Shown here piece by piece: positions 6,833-14,165 of a stretch of 28,413 nucleotides of DNA (its first letter is position 1; every line of letters starts with the position of its first letter). Where the stretch lies: contig URDG01000034.1 in assembly GCA_900546515.1 (NCBI GenBank), positions 1-28,413 of the forward strand, read 5' to 3'. The notes beneath the pieces were generated by a model. The model was given only the letters and a program-made list of their open reading frames with translations. It ran no database searches and had not been told where the DNA came from. This DNA is from an uncultured Eubacteriales bacterium (GTDB lineage: Bacteria; Bacillota; Clostridia; Oscillospirales; Oscillospiraceae). A program made the position numbers and the translations under genes.

Positions 6833-6853
6833 CTGAAAAAAATAATATAATAT
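6826..6853 (+). promoter_or_regulatory. gltX promoter
   Basis: A perfect TTGACA (6826-6831) is followed by an AT-rich stretch offering TAATAT (6848-6853, 16-base spacer) or TATAAT (6846-6851, 14-base spacer). The first has the more normal spacing. Transcription would start near 6860. Confidence 0.68.
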
Positions 6854-6876
6854 AGTGATTCGGAGAAATTTTCCGT

Positions 6877-6938
6877 CCGGTGCGGTCAAATTGCCGCGCC
6901 GGCAGATGAAATATGTGCCGCAAAGGGCAAAAGCGGCA
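6877..6938 (+). promoter_or_regulatory. gltX leader with two hairpins
   Basis: Hairpin A pairs 6877-6885 with 6894-6902 (nine pairs, one G-T). Hairpin B pairs TGCCGC (6916-6921) with GCGGCA (6933-6938), ending 4 bases before the Shine-Dalgarno sequence. TGCCGC also occurs at 6892-6897 within arm A, so the two copies could compete for the single GCGGCA. Neither hairpin has a T-run. A regulatory role is inference. Confidence 0.4.
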
Positions 6939-6954
6939 GAATGGAGAGTATTGA

Positions 6955-8430
6955 ATGAAGGACAAAAAGTGGTTTGAGGAGATGGAGGCACGCATACCCA
7001 CGAACGAGGTGCGCACACGTTTTGCCCCCTCCCCCACGGGATATATGCACGTAGGCAACCTGCGCACAGCGCTGTACACCTACCTCATCGCCCGCAGCCA
7101 GGGCGGCAAGTTCATCCTGCGTATCGAGGACACGGATCAGGGCCGTCTGGTTGATGGGGCTGTGGATGTGATCTACAAGACAATGGCGCAGTGCCACCTT
7201 GAGCACGACGAGGGTCCCGACGTCGGCGGTCCCGTCGCGCCCTATGTCCAGACGGAGCGCCGCCCTTTATACAAGGAGTACGCCGAGCTGCTGATGGAGC
7301 GCGGCCACGCCTACCGCTGCTTCTGCGAGAAGACCGAGTCCGAAGAGGACGCCTGTGATTTCGGCCGCGGCGACGATCCCTGCCGCTGCATGAGCCGCGA
7401 GGAATCCGACAGACGCGCCGCCGAGGGGCAGCCCTACGTTATCCGCCAGCTCATCCCGCACGAGGGGACTACCACCTTCCACGATGAGATTTTCGGCGAT
7501 ATCACCGTAGAAAATACCACCCTTGACGATCAGGTGCTCATAAAGCGCGACGGTCTGCCCACCTATAACTTTGCAAACGTCGTGGACGACCACCTCATGG
7601 GCATCACCCATGTCGTGCGCGGCAGCGAATATCTGTCCTCTTCCCCGAAGTACAATCTTCTCTATGAGGGCTTCGGCTGGAATATCCCGAAATACGTGCA
7701 CTGTTCCCCCGTCATGCGCGACGCGCACAACAAGATGTCCAAGCGCCACGGCGACCCCTCCTATGAGGATCTTATCGCGCAGGGCTTCCTGACCGACGCC
7801 GTTCTGAACTACGTGGCTCTTCTGGGCTGGAGCCCGCGCGGGGAGCAGGAGATATTCTCGCTCGACGAGCTCAAGCAGATCTTCGACATCAGCGGCATCT
7901 CCAAGTCCCCGGCTATCTTCGACATTGAGAAGCTGCGCTACTTCAACAGCGAGTATATCCGCGCGATGAGCCCGGAGGCCTTTGCAAAGGCCGCAGAGCC
8001 TTTTATCCGCCGCAGCGTCAAAAACGAAAAGTACGATGCCGCCGCCATCGCCGCCCTGCTTCAGCAGCGCACCGAGGTGCTGACGGACATTCCCGAAAAG
8101 GTCGACTTTTTCGACGAGCTTCCCGAGTACGGCGCAGAGCTTTTCGTGCACAAGAAATCCAAGTCCGACGAGGCCTCCTCAAAGGCCGTGCTCACGAGTA
8201 TCGTACCCATATTTGAGGCCATATCCGACTGGAACGACGAGAACATAATGGCCGCAATGGTCGGTCTCGCCGAAAGCATGGAGGCAAAGAACGCCAAGGT
8301 CATGTGGCCCGTGCGCATCGCGGCCGCGGGCAAGGCCGTCACGCCCGGCGGCGCTGTCGAGATATGCCGCATCCTCGGCAAGGACGAGACTCTCCGACGC
8401 ATGCATGTTGCGCTGGAAAAGCTCGGCTGA
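6955..8430 (+). CDS. gltX: Glutamyl-tRNA synthetase
   Basis: A 491-aa class I synthetase that attaches glutamate to tRNA-Glu; in organisms that make Gln-tRNA by transamidation it may also charge tRNA-Gln, which this sequence alone cannot settle. FAPSPTGYMHVGNLRTAL (23-40) carries the HIGH motif, ILRIEDTDQGR (54-64) binds glutamate, and KMSKRHGD (260-267) is the second ATP motif. Cysteines C122, C124, C143 and C145 probably form the zinc site of the acceptor-binding insertion. The length is normal. GGAG (6943-6946) lies 8 bases before the ATG. It is a single-gene unit between its own promoter and a strong terminator. Confidence 0.95.
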   Translation: MKDKKWFEEMEARIPTNEVRTRFAPSPTGYMHVGNLRTALYTYLIARSQGGKFILRIEDTDQGRLVDGAVDVIYKTMAQCHLEHDEGPDVGGPVAPYVQTERRPLYKEYAELLMERGHAYRCFCEKTESEEDACDFGRGDDPCRCMSREESDRRAAEGQPYVIRQLIPHEGTTTFHDEIFGDITVENTTLDDQVLIKRDGLPTYNFANVVDDHLMGITHVVRGSEYLSSSPKYNLLYEGFGWNIPKYVHCSPVMRDAHNKMSKRHGDPSYEDLIAQGFLTDAVLNYVALLGWSPRGEQEIFSLDELKQIFDISGISKSPAIFDIEKLRYFNSEYIRAMSPEAFAKAAEPFIRRSVKNEKYDAAAIAALLQQRTEVLTDIPEKVDFFDELPEYGAELFVHKKSKSDEASSKAVLTSIVPIFEAISDWNDENIMAAMVGLAESMEAKNAKVMWPVRIAAAGKAVTPGGAVEICRILGKDETLRRMHVALEKLG

Positions 8431-8481
8431 CACTGGGCAGCTCCCCGGCAGGTTTCATTGCAGTTAATTTTATAAGTTCAG

Positions 8482-8524
8482 GCAGCCGCAGAACACCCAA
8501 CGAGGTATTCTGCGGCTGCTTTTT
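8482..8524 (+). terminator. Terminator after gltX
   Basis: A perfect 12-bp stem, GCAGCCGCAGAA (8482-8493) with TTCTGCGGCTGC (8508-8519), a 14-base loop and a five-T run. Confidence 0.9.
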
Positions 8525-8667
8525 CGTCTGCGCCGCACTGACCGGTAAATTTCAGTCAACTGTAAAAATCATGCTAAAGTTATCTATATATTCGTTATTA
8601 TTCTGCAATTTTCACATTTAGTCAAGTACTCTTTTGTTTAACTTCAACAAATTTTCATTCCATTTTT

Positions 8668-9299
8668 ATGAGCCTGGCAGCCTGCGGCACGACCCAGACC
8701 GGCATCGACACCGAGGGTATCGACATCCACGATGAGGTCACCGGTAAGGTCGTTATCTACACATCCATGTATCAGGATATAATCGAGGCCCTGCAGAACA
8801 CCCTCGACACCGTTTTCCCGAACTGCACCATAGAGTTTTTCCAGGGCGGCACCGGCGCCATCCAGTCCAAGGTCGCAAGCGAAATGGAGGCAGGCAAGCT
8901 CGGCTGCGACATACTGATGGTCGCGGAGCCTTCCTACTCTCTTGAGCTCAAGGAGCTTGGCTATCTGCATGCATACAAGTCTCCTCAGGCTGATAAGCTC
9001 GCTTACGATTACGACGCCGACGGCTACTGGTATCCCGTCCGCATCTGCAACATGGTTCTGGCATACAACCCCGAGATGTACAGCAAGGACGAGCTTGCTA
9101 CTTCCTTCAAGGACTTCGCCGAAATGTCCTCCCTCAAGGGCGCCATTTCCATGTCCAACCCCCTCACCTCCGGCACCGCGCTTGCAGCCTGCGCAGCTCT
9201 GACCGAGAAGTACGGCTATGAGTACTTTGACAAGCTCGCCGCACAGGAAGTCATGGTAGAGTCCGGCTCCGTCGCGCTGACCAAGCTCGAGACCGGCGA
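8668..9299 (+). pseudogene. Truncated ABC-type extracellular solute-binding protein (both ends lost)
   Basis: The coding stretch begins MSLAACGTTQTG, which is the last part of a lipoprotein signal peptide: the lipobox LAAC is present but the basic and hydrophobic residues that should precede it are missing. No Shine-Dalgarno sequence is seen before the ATG. The body is a family-1-type binding protein (GKVVIYTSMYQDI, FFQGGTGAIQSKV, DILMVAEPSY, YWYPVRICNMVLAYNP), resembling the Fe(III)/aminoethylphosphonate group. It stays in frame to about TKLETGEC near 9299, then continues out of frame into the tail of an ABC ATPase. About 210 of an expected 330-350 residues remain. The 8525-8667 stretch before it is AT-rich and shows no convincing promoter. 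I read this as a dead gene. Confidence 0.82.
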
Positions 9300-9572
9300 G
9301 TGCGCGGCAAGGCCGTCCTCGCCATCCGCCCGGAGAGCATACATCTGCGCCGGGACACCGGCGTGCTCAAGGGCGTGCTTGACAGCAAGGTATTCATGGG
9401 CGATATCACCGACTGCTTCGTCCGTCTGCCGAACGGGAAAAACGTGCGCGTGATCGCGCCTCCCGAGGCCTACGACGAATATAACGCCGGGGACGAGGTA
9501 TATCTCGACTTTGACAGCTTCCACGTCTATGAGGACGACAGCACCGGCGACGCCACGAAGATCGTCACCTGA
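9300..9572 (+). pseudogene. C-terminal (TOBE) fragment of an ABC transporter ATPase
   Basis: About 90 residues in a frame different from the solute-binding fragment: RGKAVLAIRPESIHLR is the typical entry into the TOBE domain of PotA/FbpC-type ATPases, followed by FMGDITDCFVRLPNGKNVRV and a C-terminal strand. The Walker A, signature and Walker B parts are absent. Together with the preceding fragment this implies that one deletion removed the end of the binding protein, the permease gene(s) and most of the ATPase. A GTG at 9300 could in principle start it, but there is no ribosome-binding site and the fragment lacks any catalytic part. Confidence 0.82.
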
Positions 9573-9603
9573 CCGGCGTTTCAAACGAACCGAACATGTA
9601 TAA

Positions 9604-9645
9604 AAATCTCTCTCCGGACAAAAATATCCGGAGAGAGATTTCTTT
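9604..9645 (+). terminator. Surviving terminator of the ABC transporter operon
   Basis: A perfect 15-bp stem, AAATCTCTCTCCGGA (9604-9618) with TCCGGAGAGAGATTT (9627-9641), an 8-base loop, then CTTTATAT. Confidence 0.85.
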
Positions 9646-9701
9646 ATATAAACTTGCCGTCCGGGCGCGGAACGTGCCGGCACGGCAGATCGGAGTTTTA
9701 T

Positions 9702-10985
9702 ATGGTACCCATGTCAAAATCGAAAAAGCTGCGGATAGTTCTGGGCATATACGCCTGCGCGCTGATCATAGTGCTGGGCATATTCTCCTTCGCCGGCTGG
9801 CGTAATCTCGGCAGCTACCGGCGCGCCGCAAAATACAGCGCGCAGGAGGCGTTTGAAGAGACTGTCACCGCAATAGACCACATGAGCGGCACGCTCAGAA
9901 AAAGCCTGTACGCCACGGACGGCAGCATGAGCGCGAAGATCTGCGCGCAGGTCTACGCCGACGCGCTGGCCGCCGAGGCCGCGATGTCCACGCTGCCCTT
10001 TGCCACGCAGGAGCTTGAACAGCTCTCCGGCTATATCAATCAGGTAGGCGACTATGCCTATACCCTGTGCAGCGAGGCCGCTGGGGACGGCTTCACGGAT
10101 GAGCAGGCCGCAAACCTCGCAAAGCTCTCCGAACTTGCCGACGGGCTCGCATCCTCGCTGCGCGAGCTTCAGGTCAGCTTCCACAACGGCACGGTGATCA
10201 TGGACAGCAGCGAGCAGAGCCTGCGCAACGTCGGCGTGGATACATCCGCCGGAAAGATCAGCACGGAGCTGCTGCGTTATGAGGCGGAATTCCCGCGCCG
10301 GGCCAGCCTCGAATATGACGGAAAATACGGCGCGAAAGCCGCAGAGAGCGGCGGCAAGCAGCTGTCCGACGCGGAAAAGCTCGCCGTCGCGGCCCGTTTT
10401 GCCGGGGTCAGCCCCGGAGAAGTCAAGCTCGCCTACGATTACGATGGCGAGGGCGGGCGCAAGTGCTACAGCGCGGGAGACATGCTCATATGCGTCGGCC
10501 CCTCAGGCGTGGAGAGCATGGGCCGCTCCCGGCTCGTAAGCGAGGGCCGCATCAGCCTGGAAAAGGCGCAGGAGATAGCCGCAGAATTTCTGGAAAAGCA
10601 CGGCTATAAAGACATGGCGCTCATCTCCGCCGGCGGCAGCGATACCGTCGCGCAGCTGAAATACGCCTCCACGCAGGACGGCGCGCTGTGCCTTGATAAC
10701 TTTATCAAGCTCTCCATCGCCCTTGACGACGGTTCGGTATACTCGTTCAACGCCGGCAGCTACTCGCCGGAAAAATGTCAGGCGCGCTGGGATATAAGCG
10801 AGGCGCAGGCCGAGGACACTCTTCCGGACGGCCTTACGCTCAACGACGTGCGGAAGGTCATCGTCCGCAGCGACGGGCAGCAGGATCTCGCCTGCTACGA
10901 ATTAGATTGCAGCGACGGCAGCGGCGGAGAGGTAAAGATCTATGTCAATGCGGTCACGGGCAGGCAGGCGGATATTGTGATATAA
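9702..10985 (+). CDS. ypeB: Germination protein YpeB
   Basis: A 427-aa protein. In Bacillus, YpeB stabilises and localises the cortex-lytic hydrolase SleB in the inner spore membrane. There is a short basic N-terminus (KSKKLR), one membrane segment (about 12-31) and a long helical N-terminal domain (FEETVTAIDHMSGTLRKSLY and following). The C-terminal half has PepSY-like repeats: SLEKAQEIAAEFLEKHGY, the strand-rich segment LSIALDDGSVYSFNAGSY, and the final EVKIYVNAVTGRQADIVI. The length matches the family. The start at 9702 has GGAG (9692-9695) 6 bases upstream; an ATG three codons later is less well spaced. sleB, its usual operon partner, is not next to it; the upstream neighbour is a dead ABC operon. 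No convincing sporulation-sigma promoter is seen in the roughly 60-base gap. Confidence 0.88.
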   Translation: MVPMSKSKKLRIVLGIYACALIIVLGIFSFAGWRNLGSYRRAAKYSAQEAFEETVTAIDHMSGTLRKSLYATDGSMSAKICAQVYADALAAEAAMSTLPFATQELEQLSGYINQVGDYAYTLCSEAAGDGFTDEQAANLAKLSELADGLASSLRELQVSFHNGTVIMDSSEQSLRNVGVDTSAGKISTELLRYEAEFPRRASLEYDGKYGAKAAESGGKQLSDAEKLAVAARFAGVSPGEVKLAYDYDGEGGRKCYSAGDMLICVGPSGVESMGRSRLVSEGRISLEKAQEIAAEFLEKHGYKDMALISAGGSDTVAQLKYASTQDGALCLDNFIKLSIALDDGSVYSFNAGSYSPEKCQARWDISEAQAEDTLPDGLTLNDVRKVIVRSDGQQDLACYELDCSDGSGGEVKIYVNAVTGRQADIVI

Positions 10986-10993
10986 CGGCCTTA

Positions 10994-11029
10994 TTATACG
11001 GGACGGAGCGCTTACTCCGCCCCGTATAA
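10994..11029 (+). terminator. Hairpin after ypeB (terminator without a clear T-run)
   Basis: TTATACGGG (10994-11002) pairs with CCCGTATAA (11021-11029) and CGGAG (11004-11008) with CTCCG (11015-11019), with one A/C mismatch. The following bases are AATCCG, so this is a stable hairpin but a poor classic terminator. Confidence 0.5.
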
Positions 11030-11057
11030 AATCCGTGAAGAAATCGAGAAAAAATTC

Positions 11058-11082
11058 ACTAATTAGTTTGACAATAAACTAA
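11058..11082. promoter_or_regulatory. Palindromic operator candidate over the V-ATPase promoter
   Basis: Two overlapping inverted repeats share half-sites: ACTAATTAGT (11058-11067) and TTAGTTTGACAATAAACTAA (11063-11082). The second encloses the -35 hexamer TTGACA. This arrangement suits a dimeric repressor. I cannot name the regulator; the half-sites resemble FapR's TTAGT/ACTAA but the spacing differs. Confidence 0.5.
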
Positions 11083-11096
11083 CGCTGTGCTTTAAT
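11068..11096 (+). promoter_or_regulatory. V-ATPase operon promoter P1
   Basis: A perfect TTGACA (11068-11073), a 17-base spacer and TTTAAT (11091-11096). It gives a leader of roughly 200 bases before the first gene. Confidence 0.7.
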
Positions 11097-11169
11097 ATAG
11101 TTGTTGTGACACTTCTGACAACATGACGTAAATGTAGTTATTTTGACATGGCAAGATGCACATTTTGTC

Positions 11170-11198
11170 TTGAATGAAAAGCATTTATGCTGTATCAT
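11170..11198 (+). promoter_or_regulatory. Candidate V-ATPase operon promoter P2
   Basis: TTGAAT (11170-11175), a 17-base spacer and TATCAT (11193-11198). The spacer holds the palindrome AGCATTTATGCT (11180-11191). It is weaker than P1. Confidence 0.45.
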
Positions 11199-11211
11199 AT
11201 TGTTAGTATAC

Positions 11212-11254
11212 CTGCGGGACTGACCATAACAGCTGCGCATCCCGGCTCCCGCAG
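11212..11254 (+). promoter_or_regulatory. Leader hairpin before the V-ATPase operon
   Basis: CTGCGGGA (11212-11219) pairs with TCCCGCAG (11247-11254) around a 27-base loop, 50 bases before the first start codon. There is no T-run. Any control role is inference. The rest of the 318-base gap (10986-11303) holds the ypeB hairpin, two promoters and the operator candidate; I see no gene in it. Confidence 0.4.
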
Positions 11255-11303
11255 AATGATCATGCAGAACAATAATCAAAGAAGTATCAAAGGGGGTGAG
11301 CCA

Positions 11304-11618
11304 GTGTCATTTGAGGCTATTGCCAGTATAACGCAGGCGGAGTCCGACGCGAAGGCTGCCGTTGCTCAGGCCGATGCCAAGGCGAGACAGATGCGGATCG
11401 ACGCGGAAAACGCGGGCAAAGCAGCAATAGAAGCGGCCGCGGTCAAGGCCGACAATGAGCTTGCCGAGCTGCGCCGGCAGGCTGACGAAAAAGCAATGAA
11501 CGCAGCAGGCGGTCTTTCCAACGAGCTTGAAGCAACGAAGGCGGCGCTTCGCGCCAAGGCCGAGAAAAAGCTTGAGAAAGCCGCAACTCTTGTAGTGGAA
11601 AGGATAGTGAACAGCTAA
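11304..11618 (+). CDS. ntpF: V-type ATPase subunit F/H (peripheral-stalk coiled coil; NtpF, AhaH type)
   Basis: A 104-aa protein, almost entirely an Ala/Glu/Lys-rich coiled coil (AIASITQAESDAKAAVAQAD, then to KLEKAATLVVERIV). This is the eukaryotic G-like subunit that pairs with subunit E to form the peripheral stalk linking the catalytic head to subunit I. The start is GTG at 11304, chosen because GGGGGTGAG (11292-11300) lies just upstream; frames open further upstream carry no family features. It is the first gene of the operon, as in the Enterococcus hirae ntp cluster. Confidence 0.85.
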   Translation: MSFEAIASITQAESDAKAAVAQADAKARQMRIDAENAGKAAIEAAAVKADNELAELRRQADEKAMNAAGGLSNELEATKAALRAKAEKKLEKAATLVVERIVNS

Positions 11619-11619
11619 G

Positions 11620-13611
11620 ATGGCCATCCGAAAAATGAAAAAGCTCTATCTTCTGGCTGTTCGCAGCAGAAAGGAAGCTCTTTTGCGCGAGCTGGTACAG
11701 CGCGGCTGTGTGGAGTTTTCCGAGATGGAGGGCGATATTCAGGGCACCGGGATGGAGGGGCTTCTCAAGCGCGAGGACACAAAGCTCATGACTCTCAGGT
11801 CCCAGTACGCCTCCCTCACCCACGCCGTCGACCTGCTGGGCAAGTACGCGCCGGTAAAGAGCAAGCTCCTTTCCGCCGCGCCCGAGGTCGCCGGCTCCGT
11901 GCTGCTCGACGATTCAGGCATCGCCGGTGCGCTGAAGATTGCCGCCGCCATTGAAGGCGCGGACGACCGCATCAAGCGCATCAGCGCCGAAGAGAGCCGT
12001 CAGCGCAGTCTCGCGGAGTCGCTCGAGCCCTGGCTCGATCTCGACATGCCGCTCGGCATGGAGGGGACGGCGCGCGCGAACGTGCTGATAGGCAGCTTTT
12101 CCTCAAAGGTAAAGCTTGACGAGGTGGACAGCGCGCTGGCTCAGGCCAGCGAAGAGGCGGAGCTTTTCCGCATCTCTGCGGACAAGAGCAGCCAGTACGT
12201 GGCGCTCGTGTTTATCCGCGAAGCTCTGGGCAACGTGCAGGAGGTCCTGCGCACCTACGGCTTTGCCCCGGCCGGTTTCTCCGGCTTCAAGGGCACGGCG
12301 CGCGAGACTCTCGCCGCGGCGAATCAGGAGCTTGCCGAGCTGGCCGCCGAAAAGGAGAGCTGCGTCGCCGCGATAGTGGGCGAATCCGTCCGCCGCGACG
12401 ATCTCAAGCTCGCAAGTGACAGGGTCAGCACCCAGATCGCAATGGCGGAAGCCGAGGGCCGGCTCTACGGCACCGACTCCGTTGTGATGATGGAGGGCTG
12501 GATGCCCGCCGAGCGTGAAGAAGAGCTTGCGCGCGTATTTGAAAAATACGACTGCGCATGGGACAGCCGCGAACCGGAGGAGGACGAATACCCCACCGTT
12601 CCGGTCTCGCTCAAAAACAACAAATTTTCAAACGCACTCAATATGGTCACGAACATGTACTCCCTTCCGGCTTACGGTTCGGTCGACGCAAACCCGATCA
12701 TGGCGCCGTTTTTCATCCTGTTCTACGGTCTGATGATGGCGGATATGGGCTACGGCCTTATAATGATCGCCGCGGCCATAGTCGCAATGGCGAAGATCAA
12801 GCCCAGAGGCGGCTCGCTGTGCTTCTGCCAGCTGCTTTTGTACGGCGGAATATCCACGCTCCTCATGGGCGCGCTGACCGGCGGCTTCTTCGGCGATGCG
12901 CCGTATCAGCTCGTACATATGTTCAACCCGGACAGCACATGGGAAGGCCTGCCGTATCTGTTCAGCCCGGTCAACGACAGCACGCTCGTGCTCTACGGCG
13001 CGATGGTGCTCGGCGTTCTTCACCTGAACACCGGTATGGTCGTGAGCTTCGTGCTCAAATGCCGCCGCGGCCACGTTGTCGACGGTCTCTTTGAGGAAGT
13101 CCCCCTCTGGATCATCCTCGTCGGAGGCGTTATGATGGGGCTGAAGCTTCTCGGCGTGACCGATGCGCTTTTCGGCATCGGCAAGATCGTGCTTATCGCA
13201 GGCGCCGTGCTCCTGCTCGTGGGCTCCGCCCGCGGCGCAAAGGGCTTCGGTATAATCGGCGCTGCTTTCGGCTGCATCTACAACACCGTCACCGGATGGT
13301 TCGGCGACATTCTGTCCTACTCGCGTATCATGGCGCTGATGCTTGCAGGCGGCGTTGTGGCTCAGGTGTTCAACACCATCGCAGCCATGCCGGCCACCAG
13401 CTCCGGCGTGAACGCGGTAACGATCATCGTCTTTATCCTGATATTCCTCATAGGCCACGGCCTCAACTTCGCGCTCAACCTGCTCGGCTGCTTCGTGCAC
13501 GACCTGAGACTGCAGTGCCTTGAGTTCTTCGGCAAGTTCTATGAGGACGGCGGCAAGCCCTTCCAGCCTCTCGGATTCAAGAGCAAATACGTCAGGGCAA
13601 AAGAAAACTGA
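11620..13611 (+). CDS. ntpI: V-type ATPase subunit I (a subunit)
   Basis: A 663-aa protein. The N-terminal half (about 1-345) is the cytoplasmic arm that meets the peripheral stalks, with helical Glu/Lys-rich stretches. The C-terminal half is polytopic, with about seven or eight spans starting near IMAPFFILFYGLMMADMGYG and including the DILSYSRIMALMLAGGVVA segment that contains the conserved Arg facing the c-ring, and LIGHGLNFALNLLGCFVHDL near the end. It forms the ion half-channels. Its ATG begins one base after the ntpF stop with no strong Shine-Dalgarno sequence, so translation is probably coupled. The ion path runs between this subunit and NtpK. Confidence 0.93.
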   Translation: MAIRKMKKLYLLAVRSRKEALLRELVQRGCVEFSEMEGDIQGTGMEGLLKREDTKLMTLRSQYASLTHAVDLLGKYAPVKSKLLSAAPEVAGSVLLDDSGIAGALKIAAAIEGADDRIKRISAEESRQRSLAESLEPWLDLDMPLGMEGTARANVLIGSFSSKVKLDEVDSALAQASEEAELFRISADKSSQYVALVFIREALGNVQEVLRTYGFAPAGFSGFKGTARETLAAANQELAELAAEKESCVAAIVGESVRRDDLKLASDRVSTQIAMAEAEGRLYGTDSVVMMEGWMPAEREEELARVFEKYDCAWDSREPEEDEYPTVPVSLKNNKFSNALNMVTNMYSLPAYGSVDANPIMAPFFILFYGLMMADMGYGLIMIAAAIVAMAKIKPRGGSLCFCQLLLYGGISTLLMGALTGGFFGDAPYQLVHMFNPDSTWEGLPYLFSPVNDSTLVLYGAMVLGVLHLNTGMVVSFVLKCRRGHVVDGLFEEVPLWIILVGGVMMGLKLLGVTDALFGIGKIVLIAGAVLLLVGSARGAKGFGIIGAAFGCIYNTVTGWFGDILSYSRIMALMLAGGVVAQVFNTIAAMPATSSGVNAVTIIVFILIFLIGHGLNFALNLLGCFVHDLRLQCLEFFGKFYEDGGKPFQPLGFKSKYVRAKEN

Positions 13612-13655
13612 CGAGAAAATACTAACAAACAAGACATATTTAGGAGGAAATTAAA

Positions 13656-14138
13656 ATGGAATTTCTGAACGCTATCGGCGGATACGCACTCGGTCTTCTC
13701 GGCGCAGGTCTCGCAGGCTTCCTCGCCTGCATCGGTTCGGCAATCGGCACCGGCATCGCCGGTGAAGCGGGCGCAGGTCTCGTCTCCGAAGATCCCAGCA
13801 AGTTCGGTAAGGCAATGATCCTTCAGGTCATTCCCGGCACCCAGGGTCTGTACGGCTTCGTTATCTGGTTCCTCGCATACAGCAAGCTCTCCGCAGCCGG
13901 CGCTGCCGGCGTGAGCGTCGCTCAGGCTCTGCAGATCATGTCCGCCTGCCTTCCCATCGGCATCGGCGGTCTTCTCTCCGCTATCGCACAGGGCAAGGTC
14001 GCTGCCGCATCCGTCAACATCCTTGCAAAGAAGCCCGACGACTGGTCCAAGGGCATGATCCTCTGCATCACCGTTGAGTTCTACGCCATTCTTTCCCTGC
14101 TGGCCTCCTTCATGATGCTCAGCAGCATTACTCTCTGA
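13656..14138 (+). CDS. ntpK: V-type ATPase subunit K (c-ring proteolipid), Na+-type site
   Basis: A 160-aa protein with four transmembrane helices in two tandem hairpins, the doubled proteolipid of V-ATPase rotor rings. The ion-binding residues known from the E. hirae Na+ pump are all in place: ILQVIPGTQGLYG gives I59, T62, Q63 and Y66 (E. hirae L61, T64, Q65, Y68); AIAQGKVAAA gives Q112 (Q110); TVEFYAIL gives the essential E141 (E139). The ring should therefore carry Na+ rather than H+, though specificity is inferred. A very strong AGGAGG (13642-13647) precedes the ATG, fitting the need for many copies per complex. Confidence 0.95.
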   Translation: MEFLNAIGGYALGLLGAGLAGFLACIGSAIGTGIAGEAGAGLVSEDPSKFGKAMILQVIPGTQGLYGFVIWFLAYSKLSAAGAAGVSVAQALQIMSACLPIGIGGLLSAIAQGKVAAASVNILAKKPDDWSKGMILCITVEFYAILSLLASFMMLSSITL

Positions 14139-14165
14139 TCAAATACATATTAGACAGGAGATACT

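Noticed and set aside
11058..11082. FapR operator
   Set aside because: The half-sites TTAGT/ACTAA match, but FapR sites have 7 bases between them while here there are 10, and no lipid-synthesis gene is present.
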